The position numbers and the translations under genes are program-made. This document shows positions 63,911-64,000 of a stretch of DNA of 64,000 nucleotides, in pieces. How positions within the stretch are numbered: position 1 is the stretch's first letter; the number at the start of each line of letters is the position of its first letter. Source of the DNA: Chelativorans alearensis (GTDB lineage: Bacteria > Pseudomonadota > Alphaproteobacteria > Rhizobiales > Rhizobiaceae); the NCBI RefSeq assembly GCF_010993735.1, contig NZ_WQNI01000013.1, forward strand, positions 248,001 to 312,000, in the 5' to 3' direction. The notes beneath the pieces are model-generated. The model saw only the letters and a program-made list of their open reading frames with translations. It was not told the origin of the DNA and did no database searches.

Positions 63911-64000
63911 TCACGATTCGGCGATCAACGCCTCCAACTCCTCCAGCTTCTCGTTCACCAGCCAGCCGTAGTAGTTCTCCCTCGGCAGCATGGGCGCGCG
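63911..64000 (-). CDS. 3' end of an unidentified gene (runs off right edge)
   Basis: A minus-strand frame enters at the right edge and stops at 63911-63913, giving 29 C-terminal residues containing LPRENYYGWLVNEKLEELEA. The composition is protein-like and the frame is clear, but I do not recognise the family from so short a piece. In many Rhizobiales gyrB follows this operon; this ending is not like GyrB. Confidence 0.5.
   Translation of the reverse strand, partial: RAPMLPRENYYGWLVNEKLEELEALIAES

Noticed and set aside
1-64000. CRISPR arrays, complete insertion sequences, rRNA or tRNA genes
   Set aside because: None seen on reading the window: no regularly spaced repeats, no transposase frame, no rRNA-like sequence and no cloverleaf.

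Overview
The window is a gene-dense, high-GC stretch of chromosome from an alphaproteobacterium, almost certainly order Hyphomicrobiales (Rhizobiales) and most like the Phyllobacteriaceae (Mesorhizobium/Chelativorans/Nitratireductor type). This rests on gene content and order: a PodJ-type polarity factor, GcrA, class I lysyl-tRNA synthetase, mutM / enoyl-CoA hydratase / rpsT / dnaA, irr / fabA / fabB / fabI, rpsO / pnp, and secB / fxsA / tim44-like / mltA / smr. GANTC (CcrM methylation) and CtrA-type sites lie in front of cell-cycle genes. The genus assignment is inference; no rRNA gene is present.

Layout. 0-1.3 kb: 5' part of a podJ-like gene running off the left edge. 1.6-9.3 kb: a beta-oxidation operon (two acyl-CoA dehydrogenases, thiolase, a Spy/CpxP-like periplasmic protein, a FadJ-type bifunctional enzyme, a thioesterase). 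9.3-14.6 kb: DsbA-fold isomerase, LexA-like regulator, lysK, TerB-like protein, membrane hydroxylase, lone solute-binding protein. 15.0-21.3 kb: a GspE-N/glycosyltransferase-2 fusion overlapping ppk2 tail to tail, phoR, phoU (no pst genes between them), and a membrane-anchored tyrosine phosphatase. 21.3-25.3 kb: gcrA, then argD-argF-hslO. 25.4-32.1 kb: an accessory sugar-alcohol block with a SorC-type regulator, an unrecognised gene, and a complete glucitol-type PTS (gutM-srlA-srlE-srlB plus its own HPr-EI fusion). 32.2-35.6 kb: hypothetical gene, Na/Pi cotransporter, SMP-30 lactonase. 35.7-38.6 kb: part of a Tad/Flp pilus locus. 38.7-47.7 kb: deoB, mutM, enoyl-CoA hydratase, rpsT, dnaA, dnaN, recF, moeB-like. 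47.7-53.2 kb: hydroxyacid dehydrogenase, SH3 protein, small membrane protein, irr, fabA-fabB-fabI. 53.2-58.9 kb: RsmC-like methyltransferase, pnp, rpsO, HWE histidine kinase. 58.9-59.8 kb: the longest gene-free stretch, with repeats and a GC-rich block of nested inverted repeats. 59.8-64 kb: secB, fxsA, tim44-like, mltA, smr, XRE regulator, and a gene fragment at the right edge.

How it fits together. Most of the window is core chromosome. The parts that look less ordinary are the sugar-alcohol PTS island (a sugar-transporting PTS is uncommon in alphaproteobacteria, and no sugar-alcohol-phosphate dehydrogenase lies beside it), the GspE-N/GT2 fusion, the phoR-phoU pair lacking pstSCAB, a dispersed palindromic repeat whose end supplies the stop codon of three genes, clusters of GANTC/CtrA/DnaA motifs upstream of gcrA, flp and dnaA, and the gene-free block at 58.9-59.8 kb.
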